A stretch of 64,000 nt of DNA from Bacteroidia bacterium (GCA_033391075.1 JAWPMV010000001.1:5890001-5954000), one strand, 5' to 3'; positions 54,179 through 62,895 are shown, counted from the stretch's first letter. Notes: generated by a model not told the origin, from the letters alone. Numbers and translations are program-made.

Positions 54179-54922
54179 TTAATATTTATCAGAAAAGTTG
54201 AGGTGGTACTCATATCCTATAGTCAGGACAGTTGAGCGGTTGAATTGACTTCCTTTATAGTCGTCAAAGAAAGTATTGGCTTGCTTATATCTTTGGTTGA
54301 AAGCATCTCTGAAGTCATTGTCCCAGGTAAAGTTGAAAGTAATGGTACTTCTGTTGTTCAACTTGAAATACATACCGGGAGAAAACTGAAAGCTTACCTG
54401 CGTACTTTTGTAATCGTCATTTACACCGGTTCCAAAATCAACAGAATATTGTTCGTTGGTAACTTCTTCCGATGCATAATATTCAATGTTCTCATCGATC
54501 TTTCCACTGAATCCCATATTGAATGAAGGACCCATATCGAGGGAGAATCCAAAATTGTCAGAAAGCGGAGCGCGATATCCTACCAGTACCGGGATAGCTA
54601 CATAATGCAGTCTTTCTTTTGCTGAGAGGAAACCTACGCCATTTTGATCACTGAAATTATCTGTTGCATAATTACCGCCTTTTTGCATGTAATTCACTCC
54701 ACTGGTAATTGTCCAATTGGAAAGTTGCAAACCGAATTCTACACCACCGTTCAAGCCGCTTAAGGAACTTGAAGTTGTGTACAACTCTGCAAGGTCAATC
54801 GTATGCTTGAACTTGGAAAAGTTTGCTCCTCCATTTGCGCCGATAAAAAATGAGCTCTGTGCTACCAAAGCGTTGAGAGGAAAAAATAATGCTATAACAA
54901 GTAATTTTGTAAGCGATTTCAT
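54179..54922 (-). CDS. Outer-membrane beta-barrel protein (OMP_b-brl type)
   Basis: A 247-residue protein with a signal peptide (LNALVAQ) and a GANGGANFSKF start, the usual opening of Bacteroidota PorT-like barrels, then alternating strands (ISGVNYMQKGG..., GPSFNMGFSG, STITFNFTWDNDFRDAF) to a Tyr-rich end. It is the first gene of the stator-like operon, which would give that complex an outer-membrane partner. Confidence 0.85.
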   Translation of the reverse strand: MKSLTKLLVIALFFPLNALVAQSSFFIGANGGANFSKFKHTIDLAELYTTSSSLSGLNGGVEFGLQLSNWTITSGVNYMQKGGNYATDNFSDQNGVGFLSAKERLHYVAIPVLVGYRAPLSDNFGFSLDMGPSFNMGFSGKIDENIEYYASEEVTNEQYSVDFGTGVNDDYKSTQVSFQFSPGMYFKLNNRSTITFNFTWDNDFRDAFNQRYKQANTFFDDYKGSQFNRSTVLTIGYEYHLNFSDKY

Positions 54923-55182
54923 AAGTGATAAGAGTTTATTTGTTGAAAGTTAAGGGAGATTCTTAGTGATTGATTTTCTGTATAGACCTCAAAAATGCCC
55001 CCAAGTTGCGTGTCTGGAAGCGAGAATGTACATCCGTGGCAATCACAGCATGAAGTGTGATCCATTGATATGCATTTGTGAAGAAAAATTTTCGGCCTAA
55101 AGAAGGGTTAACAGGCCAATTCTTCTCATTTTGAGAGAATTCGCTCCCTAAATGAGAAATTTTGAAGGGAAAATGAGAAGGT

Positions 55183-56049
55183 CTAAGCCTCTCTAGGACT
55201 GATATAGCGGAAGATTACAAAGGCAGCGAGTACAGAAAAAATAGGAATAAAGAAGATATAAAGAGTGGGAATCACCAAAAGATCCTCAACCAATTCCCCG
55301 TCAAAACTCAGCCCAATAACTCCCACAGTTAGTACCGCATTTTGGATCCCTGTTTCAAGCGAAACAGTCTTACTCTGGGCTATGCTCAATTTGAAGATTC
55401 TACTCAGAATATATCCAAAGCACATCCCTGCTGCAGCGATGAGTCCGGAAGCCACAAAAACCCTGCTTGGGACCTCAAACATTTCTCGATTATTGATAAG
55501 CGGAATTACGAAGATGAGGATGATGGCTACAATGCCAATTCTGGCTCCCAGCTTTTCGATGAGTTGACCCCACTTAGCATTCCTACTCTTAATTAATACT
55601 CCTATACTCACGGGCACAAGCAAGAGGATAAGAGAAATAAGAATCTTACTGAAAGGTATACTGATTTCGCTCCCAATCCCCAAAGCCTCCGAATAGAACT
55701 TTAATAATAAGGGCATCATAAATGTAGCTGCCAGACTGGAAGCAACTGTCATGGAGATACTCAGAGCCACATCTCCTTTCGCATAATAGGTATATAGATT
55801 GGAGGTACTACCTCCCGGTGTACAGGCAATCATCAAAAGTCCCAAACCCATAACAGCAGATAAATCCAAGCCCAGGACGATGAGATAGGCCAAGAAGGGG
55901 AGCAAGGCAAATTGGGAAAGCATACCTACCAGAAAAGGCTTGGGATATTTCAGGGCATGTTTAAATGAATCCCAGCTCAAACTCGCTCCCATAGCTAGCA
56001 TGATGGAAAACAACATGACATTAATGAGTGTGGAGAAGGATATGCCCAT
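55183..56049 (-). CDS. BASS-family (bile acid:sodium symporter-like) transporter
   Basis: A 288-residue membrane protein with about nine helices. ACTPGGSTSNLYTYYAKGD (about 96-114) and VSLETGIQNAVLT (about 228-240) are the two crossed-helix motifs of the family, and the sodium-site residues are in place. Bacterial members carry organic anions such as pantoate, pyruvate or sulfate-like compounds. It is divergent from the cyclase cassette. Confidence 0.9.
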   Translation of the reverse strand: MGISFSTLINVMLFSIMLAMGASLSWDSFKHALKYPKPFLVGMLSQFALLPFLAYLIVLGLDLSAVMGLGLLMIACTPGGSTSNLYTYYAKGDVALSISMTVASSLAATFMMPLLLKFYSEALGIGSEISIPFSKILISLILLLVPVSIGVLIKSRNAKWGQLIEKLGARIGIVAIILIFVIPLINNREMFEVPSRVFVASGLIAAAGMCFGYILSRIFKLSIAQSKTVSLETGIQNAVLTVGVIGLSFDGELVEDLLVIPTLYIFFIPIFSVLAAFVIFRYISPREA

Positions 56050-56101
56050 GGTTCTTTCTGGATTAATTCTTTGAGAATGTAAATATAACTATCCAGCAGT
56101 A

Positions 56102-56205
56102 TGTCATTGCGAGCTCAAATTTTGAGCGCAGCAATCCCCTTGACTAAGATAAACTATCGGGAATCAAGGGGATTGCTTCGCCTTTCATAAAGGCTTGCAA
56201 TGACA
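56102..56205. repeat. TGTCAT palindromic element, copy 3 (cloverleaf shape)
   Basis: TGTCATTGC (56102-56110) pairs with GCAATGACA (56197-56205). Inside are three hairpins: GCTCAAATTTTGAGC, GCAATCCCCTTGA with TCAAGGGGATTGC, and GCCTTTCATAAAGGC. It lies upstream of the cyclase cassette; an in-frame ATG within its right arm should not be taken as the gene start. Confidence 0.9.
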
Positions 56206-56316
56206 GCAGAGCTGAAATATATTCTGTTTTCCTTCTTCCTCCCCTTCAAACCTCACCTTCTACTTAAAGAAAAGATAAAAAAATTCGTAGATTCGAAAGA
56301 CCTAAATACCCCCATA

Positions 56317-58023
56317 ATGCTTGAAACCAGAAAACTAGCCATCATAGTATTTGCAGATATTGCAGGGTATTCGGCTTTGATGCAAGCTGATGAGAAGCAG
56401 GCACTCCATGTTTTGGACCAGTTTAAGTCCATCCTGGAGGAAGAGATGAATATGCATGATGGCGAGATTGTACAGTATTATGGAGATGGTTGCTTGCTCT
56501 CTTTTGAAAGTGCTTTCCATAGTGTCAGCGCTGCAACCTCTCTACAAAGAGCCTTTATTTATGCCAAAGTCCCTGTCCGGATCGGTATGCACCTTGGCGA
56601 TGTATTGTATAAAAACAACAATGCCTTTGGAGATGGTGTAAATATCGCTTCACGGGTCGAATCCCTGGGCGTGCCAGGCTCTATCTTATTATCCAAAACG
56701 GTTGCCAATCAGATCCGCAACAAATCAGATTTCTCCCTGCAAAACCTGGGACCCTTCCATTTCAAAAATATTGATGAACCCATGGAAGTGTTTGCCGTAT
56801 CAAATCCGGGTTTTGTGATTCCACGTCCGGACCAGATGGAAGGGAAATTGCAAAAACCCAAGCCCAAGCAGGAAGAAGTTGCGAACCAATCCGAATGGGA
56901 GCGCTACCAGATGCTAGAGATCATGGATGCCCTTGAGGATGAGAAATGTGTCTTGATTTTGGGAAATTATGCTTTTTCCCGACCGGCAGATAGCTCCGGC
57001 ATGAATGACTCTGAATTTTCTATTCCGGAGCTGATCATGCGAGAGCAGCAAAAATGGGCCACAGCCAATTCTGCTGAATCTTTGGCAGATTTTTATACAG
57101 CAGCTCAGAGTCTGATAGGAAGGGCAGGAGGGCAACGCATGTTTATGGAGCTTTCAGATATCAAACTGAAAGACCTGGGAAGCAAGCAGCAGGATCGATT
57201 CAAAAAGATCAGTGAGATTCCATTTGATCTCATCGTCTCAACCTATCCCTTCAACCTCTTGCAAGAGGTTTTCAATAAAAATAAGATTGCCCATAACTTT
57301 GAATATTATAGTTTCCTCGAAGACAGTGGAGCCCTGGAGCCTTTTTCTTCCGAAAAACCCCTGATATATAATCTTTTCGGTAGTGTAAAGCATAAGGACT
57401 CTATGGTAATCTCCCTGGATCGCCTGTACCAATTCATTTTTGGTATTCTGGGAGTGAGGCAGTTGCCAAAGAAAATACAGGACAAAGTAAAACAGGCCAG
57501 CCACCTTGTATTTCTGGGTTTCTCCTTTGATGCCTGGTATATGAAACTGCTGCTCCGTGTCCTGAAGGTACATGAGAAAGAGATTTCCTATGCTCATCCT
57601 CCCGGACCCGCAGGCCTGCGTCAGCAAAACAGAATGTTCTTTGAGTCCAATTTCAAAGTAACCTTCCTCAATAAGAAAGTAGATGATTTTGTCAGCGAAC
57701 TCCATGATCATTGCGATCGTTCGGATATGCTGCGGAAGGCAAGTGCAGAGGAAATTCCCACTCCCTATGAGCAATTGCAGGAATTGACTGCACGATATAG
57801 GCTGGAGGAAGTAATGGAAAGTCTGGATGAAATCATCATCAAAAATGGAAAAGCGGGTAGCCTTCTGAGAAAATTGGGAGATTATCAGAGGCGCTTTCAC
57901 AAAATTAAAGAATGGGAGAATTATGAAACCTATGGGGATGAGGAGTTGGAACCGATGTGGGAAAAGCTTAAAACAGATGTTTCCCTTTTTATTGACCTCG
58001 TATCCGAAATGATCCCATCCTAA
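56317..58023 (+). CDS. Class III nucleotide cyclase - SIR2-like - effector-associated domain protein
   Basis: Start at the ATG at 56317 (568 residues): MLETRKLAIIVFADIAGYS is the usual cyclase start, and the extra 39 codons upstream run into a palindromic repeat. Cyclase domain (5-165): Asp 14 and Asp 57 (YYGDGCLLSF) bind metal, and VNIASR (Asn 109, Arg 113) is the transition-state pair. The substrate-selecting Lys and Asp positions appear to be Gln 53 and Asn 102. SIR2-like domain (about 205-465): CVLILGNYAF, FDLIVSTYPF, YNLFGSV and LVFLGFSFDAWYMKLLLR. The last 85 residues (LQELTARYRLEEVMESL...) resemble an effector-associated helical domain (EAD11-like). It abuts the STAND gene by 2 bp. Confidence 0.85.
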   Translation: MLETRKLAIIVFADIAGYSALMQADEKQALHVLDQFKSILEEEMNMHDGEIVQYYGDGCLLSFESAFHSVSAATSLQRAFIYAKVPVRIGMHLGDVLYKNNNAFGDGVNIASRVESLGVPGSILLSKTVANQIRNKSDFSLQNLGPFHFKNIDEPMEVFAVSNPGFVIPRPDQMEGKLQKPKPKQEEVANQSEWERYQMLEIMDALEDEKCVLILGNYAFSRPADSSGMNDSEFSIPELIMREQQKWATANSAESLADFYTAAQSLIGRAGGQRMFMELSDIKLKDLGSKQQDRFKKISEIPFDLIVSTYPFNLLQEVFNKNKIAHNFEYYSFLEDSGALEPFSSEKPLIYNLFGSVKHKDSMVISLDRLYQFIFGILGVRQLPKKIQDKVKQASHLVFLGFSFDAWYMKLLLRVLKVHEKEISYAHPPGPAGLRQQNRMFFESNFKVTFLNKKVDDFVSELHDHCDRSDMLRKASAEEIPTPYEQLQELTARYRLEEVMESLDEIIIKNGKAGSLLRKLGDYQRRFHKIKEWENYETYGDEELEPMWEKLKTDVSLFIDLVSEMIPS

Positions 58024-58025
58024 GC

Positions 58026-59042
58026 ATGCAAAACATGAGTACCCTTAGATCAAGATATCCGGGCTTAAGGCCCTTTGATGCAGAAGAGAAAAGCTATTTC
58101 TTCGGAAGGGACGAAGAGATAGAAGCGGTATGCCGACTATTGGATCTCGATAGTCTGACGATTCTTCATGGTCCCTCCGGCATGGGAAAATCCTCCCTCA
58201 TCAATGCAGGCATACTTCCCGCTTTGAGTAAAGTCAGGAATTGGGATGTTCCTTATCATATCGTACAGGTTCGTTTTACCAATTACGATCCCATTTTAGC
58301 CCGAATCCGAAGAGAGAGACAAGGTAGAAAAGAAGAAGAAACCGAAATCGTCAAAGATCCTATTGATAGATTTATCAGCGCCTGTCTGGGAAATGAACAT
58401 GAATGGAAAGACATCATTCCCATGCCCAAAGCCAGTCTATGGTTGAGTGCCAAAAAGATGTTGGTGGACCAGGGCATTCATCCTTTACGGCTGATCTTTA
58501 TTCTCGATCAATTTGAAGAACTATTTACCTATCCAGAAGAAAGGGTTGAGGAATTTGGTCGGCAGTTAGGAGAACTCTATCACCAAATCATGCCCGAAAG
58601 TGTGAGAAAAGGATTGGAAAGAAAGATGATCATTGAGTCAGATGCGGAGGGAGAAAAAGCTCCCCTGCCTGGACCGAAAGTAGCGCAATATCTGGGAAGA
58701 ATAGAAGAATCCCTGGATTGTAAAATTCTGATCTCCATGCGCTCTGATAAACTTCATTTTCTGGAACGCTTCAAAGCTTATTTACCAGAAATGATGCTCA
58801 ATAGCTATGAGCTAAGAAGTTTCGACCAGAAACAGGCAAAAAAAGCCATAGCTGAACCCGCTTCTTTACAAGGAGAAAACTTCATTTCCCCCAAATTCAA
58901 TATCAGAGAGGAAGTACTCGATGAACTGATTGGATTTTTGGAAGACAAAATCACCAGAAGAATAGATCCCTCACAGCTCCAGATCGTTTGCCAGCATATT
59001 GAGAAACGAATGGTAGAGCGGGGAGAAAAACAAAATAAATAG
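58026..59042 (+). CDS. STAND-type NTPase core (nSTAND1-like)
   Basis: A 338-residue soluble NTPase. YPGLRPFDAEEKSYFFGRDEEI (11-32) is the nSTAND1 lead-in, Walker A is GPSGMGKSS (49-57), Walker B is LIFILDQFEELF (156-167), and ISMRSDKLHFLERFKAYLPE (about 240) is the sensor region. Proteins of this family usually continue into a winged-helix arm and a repeat sensor; here translation stops after LQIVCQHIEKRM and that arm is encoded by the next gene. It starts 2 bp after the cyclase-SIR2 stop. Role: an NTP-driven switch that should control the cyclase/SIR2 protein or be controlled by the LysM protein. Confidence 0.9.
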   Translation: MQNMSTLRSRYPGLRPFDAEEKSYFFGRDEEIEAVCRLLDLDSLTILHGPSGMGKSSLINAGILPALSKVRNWDVPYHIVQVRFTNYDPILARIRRERQGRKEEETEIVKDPIDRFISACLGNEHEWKDIIPMPKASLWLSAKKMLVDQGIHPLRLIFILDQFEELFTYPEERVEEFGRQLGELYHQIMPESVRKGLERKMIIESDAEGEKAPLPGPKVAQYLGRIEESLDCKILISMRSDKLHFLERFKAYLPEMMLNSYELRSFDQKQAKKAIAEPASLQGENFISPKFNIREEVLDELIGFLEDKITRRIDPSQLQIVCQHIEKRMVERGEKQNK

Positions 59043-59049
59043 CAGTATT

Positions 59050-59055
59050 AAGGAG
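59050..59055 (+). promoter_or_regulatory. Strong Shine-Dalgarno (AAGGAG) deciding the start of the LysM gene
   Basis: AAGGAG lies 7 bases before the ATG at 59063 and 8 bases after the previous stop. Strong SD sites are uncommon in Bacteroidota, so it supports a real separate gene rather than a sequencing frameshift. Confidence 0.7.
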
Positions 59056-59062
59056 AAAGGCA

Positions 59063-60439
59063 ATGGCTGAGATTTTACAGGAACATATTGAGATGAATGG
59101 GCAAAACGCTGCTCCTCTTGAACTGAGAATAGAGGATGTGGGGAATCTTGATAGCGTTTTGCGGGGATATTATTTGAGTCAGATCAAAAAGTTGGAGAAG
59201 AGAGGCGACCGCAAACTGGCTCGCAAACTCATCGAAAATCACCTCGTACTCCCCAAATCACGACAAAGAACCTCCAAGGATGCCGCCTTTATTCGTGAAA
59301 AACTGGGAATAGAACCCTTACTTCTGGAAAAACTGGAAAATTCTCGACTCATCAGGAGAATCAGCAAAAGAGGAAATAACCCTATATATGAAATCAGTCA
59401 TGATACCCTGGTAGAACCTATCCTCGCAGGCAAAAGAGAAAGAGAAGCAATTGCGCTATTCTTGGGACGTATCTGGAAATGGGTACTGGGTTTTCTTATT
59501 CTTTGGTTTCTCTTTGGGATGATCGTAGAAAGTTGTTTTCAGGTAATCCCTCATCCCCTGGATGAACCCAAAAAAGTCAATATTGATCTTGGGAAAAAGA
59601 TGTTTAGCCCCAATGAAGGGAATACTTCTTTTACCATTCCTATCGGCCCTTTATTATCTGAGAACGAAATCGATACCAATGACTCCCTCTATTTTACCCT
59701 GAGACTGGACGCAATTGATAGGGAAGTCCTTGCAAAAAGCCGAGGCGGAACGGGAAATGATACTGTGCCTATATATTTGTCAAAGCCCATAGAAGTACCG
59801 ATATCGGCAGAAAATCCTGAGGAATATCATAGTTTCCCCAATTTGGTTGTCCCCCTAACAGTACTGGCAGGTGAAGATGGAACGGAGCCCAGACAAATTT
59901 ATGGGCAGCTCATTGGTAGTGTAAAGCTGAATTTTGAGGAAATCGGAGGTACACGGGGTATGGAAAATAAAAGACTCTCAAAATCTGAAATAAATATGCG
60001 ACTGGATACCACAGTCAAAGCTGAGACCGCTGAAAAAATGGTTCCACTCAAAAAGGATTTAATGCTATCTGACCTTTTCGAAAGTGAAGATGATAAAAAT
60101 AAGATCAGAAATACCCTGGGTGATCGTCCACTGAAACTGAACTACAACTTACAGCTTCAACCAGCTGATTATACTCCCCCTCCCCCCAAAACGAAATATG
60201 TATCCGTTCAGGGAATCGAGGTACAATATTCAGACGGTACGCGCAGATTTATTTCTCCCGGAGAAGACGGAAGCGGTGCAAGGGGAGCTGTCATTGGCAC
60301 CCATACGGTCGCAAATGGAGAAACCTTGTTCGGTATTGCCAAAAGGTATAACACGACTGCAGATGAGATCAAACGCCTCAATAATCTGAGAGGTAATAGT
60401 ATTTCGGTTGGGCAGGAATTGAAGATTCCCCTAAGGTAA
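59063..60439 (+). CDS. STAND-arm winged-helix membrane protein with LysM domain
   Basis: A 458-residue protein. Residues 20-125 match the winged-helix arm that follows the NTPase in nSTAND1 proteins (LRGYYLSQI ... LIRRI ... YEISHDTLVEPIL). One membrane helix spans about 138-157 (WVLGFLILWFLFGMIV). A periplasmic part of about 250 residues follows (beta-rich, unknown), and the C-terminus (414-457, HTVANGETLFGIAKRYNTTA ... VGQELKIPL) is a LysM peptidoglycan-binding domain. The protein thus links the cytosolic NTPase partner to the cell wall. It overlaps the convergent next gene by 9 bp. Confidence 0.88.
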   Translation: MAEILQEHIEMNGQNAAPLELRIEDVGNLDSVLRGYYLSQIKKLEKRGDRKLARKLIENHLVLPKSRQRTSKDAAFIREKLGIEPLLLEKLENSRLIRRISKRGNNPIYEISHDTLVEPILAGKREREAIALFLGRIWKWVLGFLILWFLFGMIVESCFQVIPHPLDEPKKVNIDLGKKMFSPNEGNTSFTIPIGPLLSENEIDTNDSLYFTLRLDAIDREVLAKSRGGTGNDTVPIYLSKPIEVPISAENPEEYHSFPNLVVPLTVLAGEDGTEPRQIYGQLIGSVKLNFEEIGGTRGMENKRLSKSEINMRLDTTVKAETAEKMVPLKKDLMLSDLFESEDDKNKIRNTLGDRPLKLNYNLQLQPADYTPPPPKTKYVSVQGIEVQYSDGTRRFISPGEDGSGARGAVIGTHTVANGETLFGIAKRYNTTADEIKRLNNLRGNSISVGQELKIPLR

Positions 60440-61237
60440 TTGGGGTATGAGAGCTGCCATTCTCAGTGGTCCACCACTGCCCCCTTTGATCTTCATTGGT
60501 AAGGCAATAACCCAGGCTCCTTTTTCCGGAAGCTCCTCAAGATTGGCCAGATTTTCCAGGCCCAGAATATTCTTTTCGTACAGGATGCGATGGCTTTCGA
60601 ATAAAGTCGATTGACCATAATCAATGCTAGGCGTATCCAGTCCAGCAGCTTTGATCTTCCTGTTTTCCACCAACCAACTCGCCAAGTCTGGTCCTATGCC
60701 GGGAAAATGAAGTTCTGCGACTCCTTCTGGTCCCAACTTGGCCGTACCCATATATTTCACCCGATCCGGCCAGAATTTTCCATAACCGGTTCTGAAAAGT
60801 AAGATAGCATCTTCGGGAATTTGACCATGGGTAGCTTCCCAGCTTTCCACATCTGCAACAGAAATAAGGTAATCTGGATCTGCCAAAGCTTTCTCAGAAA
60901 CATCTACTACCACTGCCTCGCCAATCCCCCTGTCAATGGGGATTTCATCCGCTGCCCACTTCCCTTCAGAAAAATGAATGGGCGCATCCAAATGAGTTCC
61001 TCCATGCTCTGCCAGGCAAAATTTAAAGGCGGTATAGTAATAGCCTCCTTCCGCCATACCCGCAAAAACGGTATCTAATTGAAAAGATTCTGAAGTAGGC
61101 CAAAAGATGGTTTGCTCATCATAGGCATAAGTGAGGTCTATCCATGTTCCACTAGGAAAAGTAGAAGTTTTTTCTTTGGGAGGAGGCGTACAGGCGAAAA
61201 GGGAAAGTATCAGGCTAAGGGCTGCTAGTTTTTTCAT
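60431..61237 (-). CDS. Cyclase-family (kynurenine formamidase-like) lipoprotein
   Basis: A 268-residue protein with lipobox LFAC (Cys 16). HGGTHLDAPIHF (78-89) is the metal-binding HxGTHxDxPxHF motif of the cyclase/KynB family. Known members hydrolyse N-formylkynurenine or related amides. A lipoprotein form outside the cytosol is unusual for kynurenine metabolism, so the substrate is open. The gene converges on the LysM gene with a 9-bp overlap. Confidence 0.9.
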   Translation of the reverse strand: MKKLAALSLILSLFACTPPPKEKTSTFPSGTWIDLTYAYDEQTIFWPTSESFQLDTVFAGMAEGGYYYTAFKFCLAEHGGTHLDAPIHFSEGKWAADEIPIDRGIGEAVVVDVSEKALADPDYLISVADVESWEATHGQIPEDAILLFRTGYGKFWPDRVKYMGTAKLGPEGVAELHFPGIGPDLASWLVENRKIKAAGLDTPSIDYGQSTLFESHRILYEKNILGLENLANLEELPEKGAWVIALPMKIKGGSGGPLRMAALIPQLP

Positions 61238-61428
61238 AATCTCATTCTTGGCATTAGAGAACAGCTTTTATGGCTATTCTTCCAGAAATTATAAAAAACA
61301 GAGCAATTAGGAGAAAGGGGAATAAAGAATTATTCATAATCTTCTTCGCCAAATACAAAGAATTGCTTCTGTAATGCTGCCTCTTGCACTTGAACTTTCC
61401 CTAATCGTTTCCAGTTGGAGAAAACTTT

Positions 61429-62895
61429 CTATTCATTTTTCATCCATTCTACCAGCCTTGATTCAATCTCAGCCATTTCTTCATCCGTATGTGTCCAATC
61501 ACTCAATATGCGTATGTACATTCGTTTTGCAGTCTCCAATCCGCCTTCTTTATACAATGCTTCATAGGTATCCAGCAGTTTTTCTTCCACCTTATGAGTA
61601 AAAGCCATTTCCAAAGCAGGATCTTTCCCTTGAAAATAATCTGTACCTGAAAGCTTCACAGCTAAATCCGGGGCTGTCCATTCCCGGTATTCATCTCCTC
61701 CCCAATCTCTCCAGTAAATCGAGGAAACCCTCAGGGTCAAATTTGAATGAGTCAATTGCTTCTTTTTTGAATCTCCATAATGACTGGGAGTCGCGCCCGT
61801 CGGTTCTCCTACAAAAATCACATTTGTCCATTTACTGAAATCATTGACCAGATATTGGGCAGCGGAAAAGGTCTTACGCCCCATGAGGGTATAAAACTTT
61901 CCATATTGATTTAACTCAGGATTCTTGACCAAAAGATTTACGATAGGCAAAGCATATCCATTGCTGCCACCAAAATTATTTCTTAGATCTAAAATGAGTC
62001 GATCCACTTCATTTTGCTGGATAAACGTATGAAGATTTCCCAGAAAACGAATCAAACCTACTCCCGACTCTGCCCGATTCATTTGATTGATCTGAAGATA
62101 GATGGCCTTATTTTCCGCTACATATTCATACCAGTAATATTCTTCATTCTTCTGCCTACTTAGTATTGTGCTTTCCCCCAATACTTTTTCACTCAATCTT
62201 TCCTCCGTAAACCGATCAAGGGCCTTAAGTTTGATTTCTTCGGTCCCATCAGCTGATTCCATGCGAAGCTTCACTTCCTCATTTTCCCCAACTATATCCA
62301 GTGCCATAAGGGTTTCCAGGATACTCAATCGGGACGGAGCGATTAATCGATAGCCATACTCATTATCAAAATGGCAAAGTCCTTTCACTGCTTCCAGGGC
62401 ATTTTCAATCGAGGTATCATTAATCCTCAACAGCTTCTTTCCAATATGTTTTTCCAGGGATGGAATGGCTTTCAGCACATATACTCCATCGTCAAAGTAA
62501 TAAAATTCCAGAGGCAAATGTCGAAATACCAATTGATCATCCGATGGAAAAGGCGTATTAGTATGCGCCTGACTCAAGCCTACTCCTTTTTGCATAGGAA
62601 GCGTCAATCGAGTATGGCCATCATTTGCCAAAGCTGCCAAACGAGCAAACTCAGCAATAATTTTATGATCCGGCCATTGTGGGATATTGGCTTTTATTCT
62701 TTGGAATTCTTCTTCAAAAAGCTCTGCTTCGGTTTTAAAATACAGGTCCCGATGTTCTGTTTTCAATAAGTGATAGAGTTCCTCTAAATCTTCTTCCCAG
62801 GCAGTTGCACTCAATATCTGCGGCCCTGATTGAGCCAGTATATCAGAACTGCTCCAAAGAATACAAAGACAGAATAGTAGGTAAATTGACTTCAT
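61429..62895 (-). CDS. S41-like (tail-specific protease family) exported protein
   Basis: A 488-residue protein with a signal peptide (SSSDILAQ). A PDZ-like stretch is at about 130-170. RLILDLRNNFGGSNGYALPIV (about 295-315) and GRKTFSAAQYLVNDF (about 338-352, Ser about 342) match the S41 catalytic core, with Ser as the nucleophile. Whether the Lys partner is kept was not verified. It probably degrades or processes periplasmic proteins or peptides. Confidence 0.85.
   Translation of the reverse strand: MKSIYLLFCLCILWSSSDILAQSGPQILSATAWEEDLEELYHLLKTEHRDLYFKTEAELFEEEFQRIKANIPQWPDHKIIAEFARLAALANDGHTRLTLPMQKGVGLSQAHTNTPFPSDDQLVFRHLPLEFYYFDDGVYVLKAIPSLEKHIGKKLLRINDTSIENALEAVKGLCHFDNEYGYRLIAPSRLSILETLMALDIVGENEEVKLRMESADGTEEIKLKALDRFTEERLSEKVLGESTILSRQKNEEYYWYEYVAENKAIYLQINQMNRAESGVGLIRFLGNLHTFIQQNEVDRLILDLRNNFGGSNGYALPIVNLLVKNPELNQYGKFYTLMGRKTFSAAQYLVNDFSKWTNVIFVGEPTGATPSHYGDSKKKQLTHSNLTLRVSSIYWRDWGGDEYREWTAPDLAVKLSGTDYFQGKDPALEMAFTHKVEEKLLDTYEALYKEGGLETAKRMYIRILSDWTHTDEEMAEIESRLVEWMKNE

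Noticed and set aside
52166-54922. Zorya defence system for the MotA/MotB-like pair
   Set aside because: No ZorC, ZorD or ZorE gene is adjacent, and the MotB-like protein has no OmpA domain.
56200-56316. A longer N-terminus for the cyclase-SIR2 protein from an ATG at 56200
   Set aside because: The codon lies inside the right arm of a palindromic repeat, and cyclases of this kind begin at the MLETRKLAIIVFADIAG position.
57238-57900. A 220-codon open frame on the minus strand
   Set aside because: It is antisense to the cyclase-SIR2 gene; no motifs.
59034-59070. A sequencing frameshift joining the STAND and LysM genes
   Set aside because: There are stop codons (TAG, then TAA) in the first frame and a strong SD with an ATG at good spacing, so two genes are more likely. 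It is still listed as a test.
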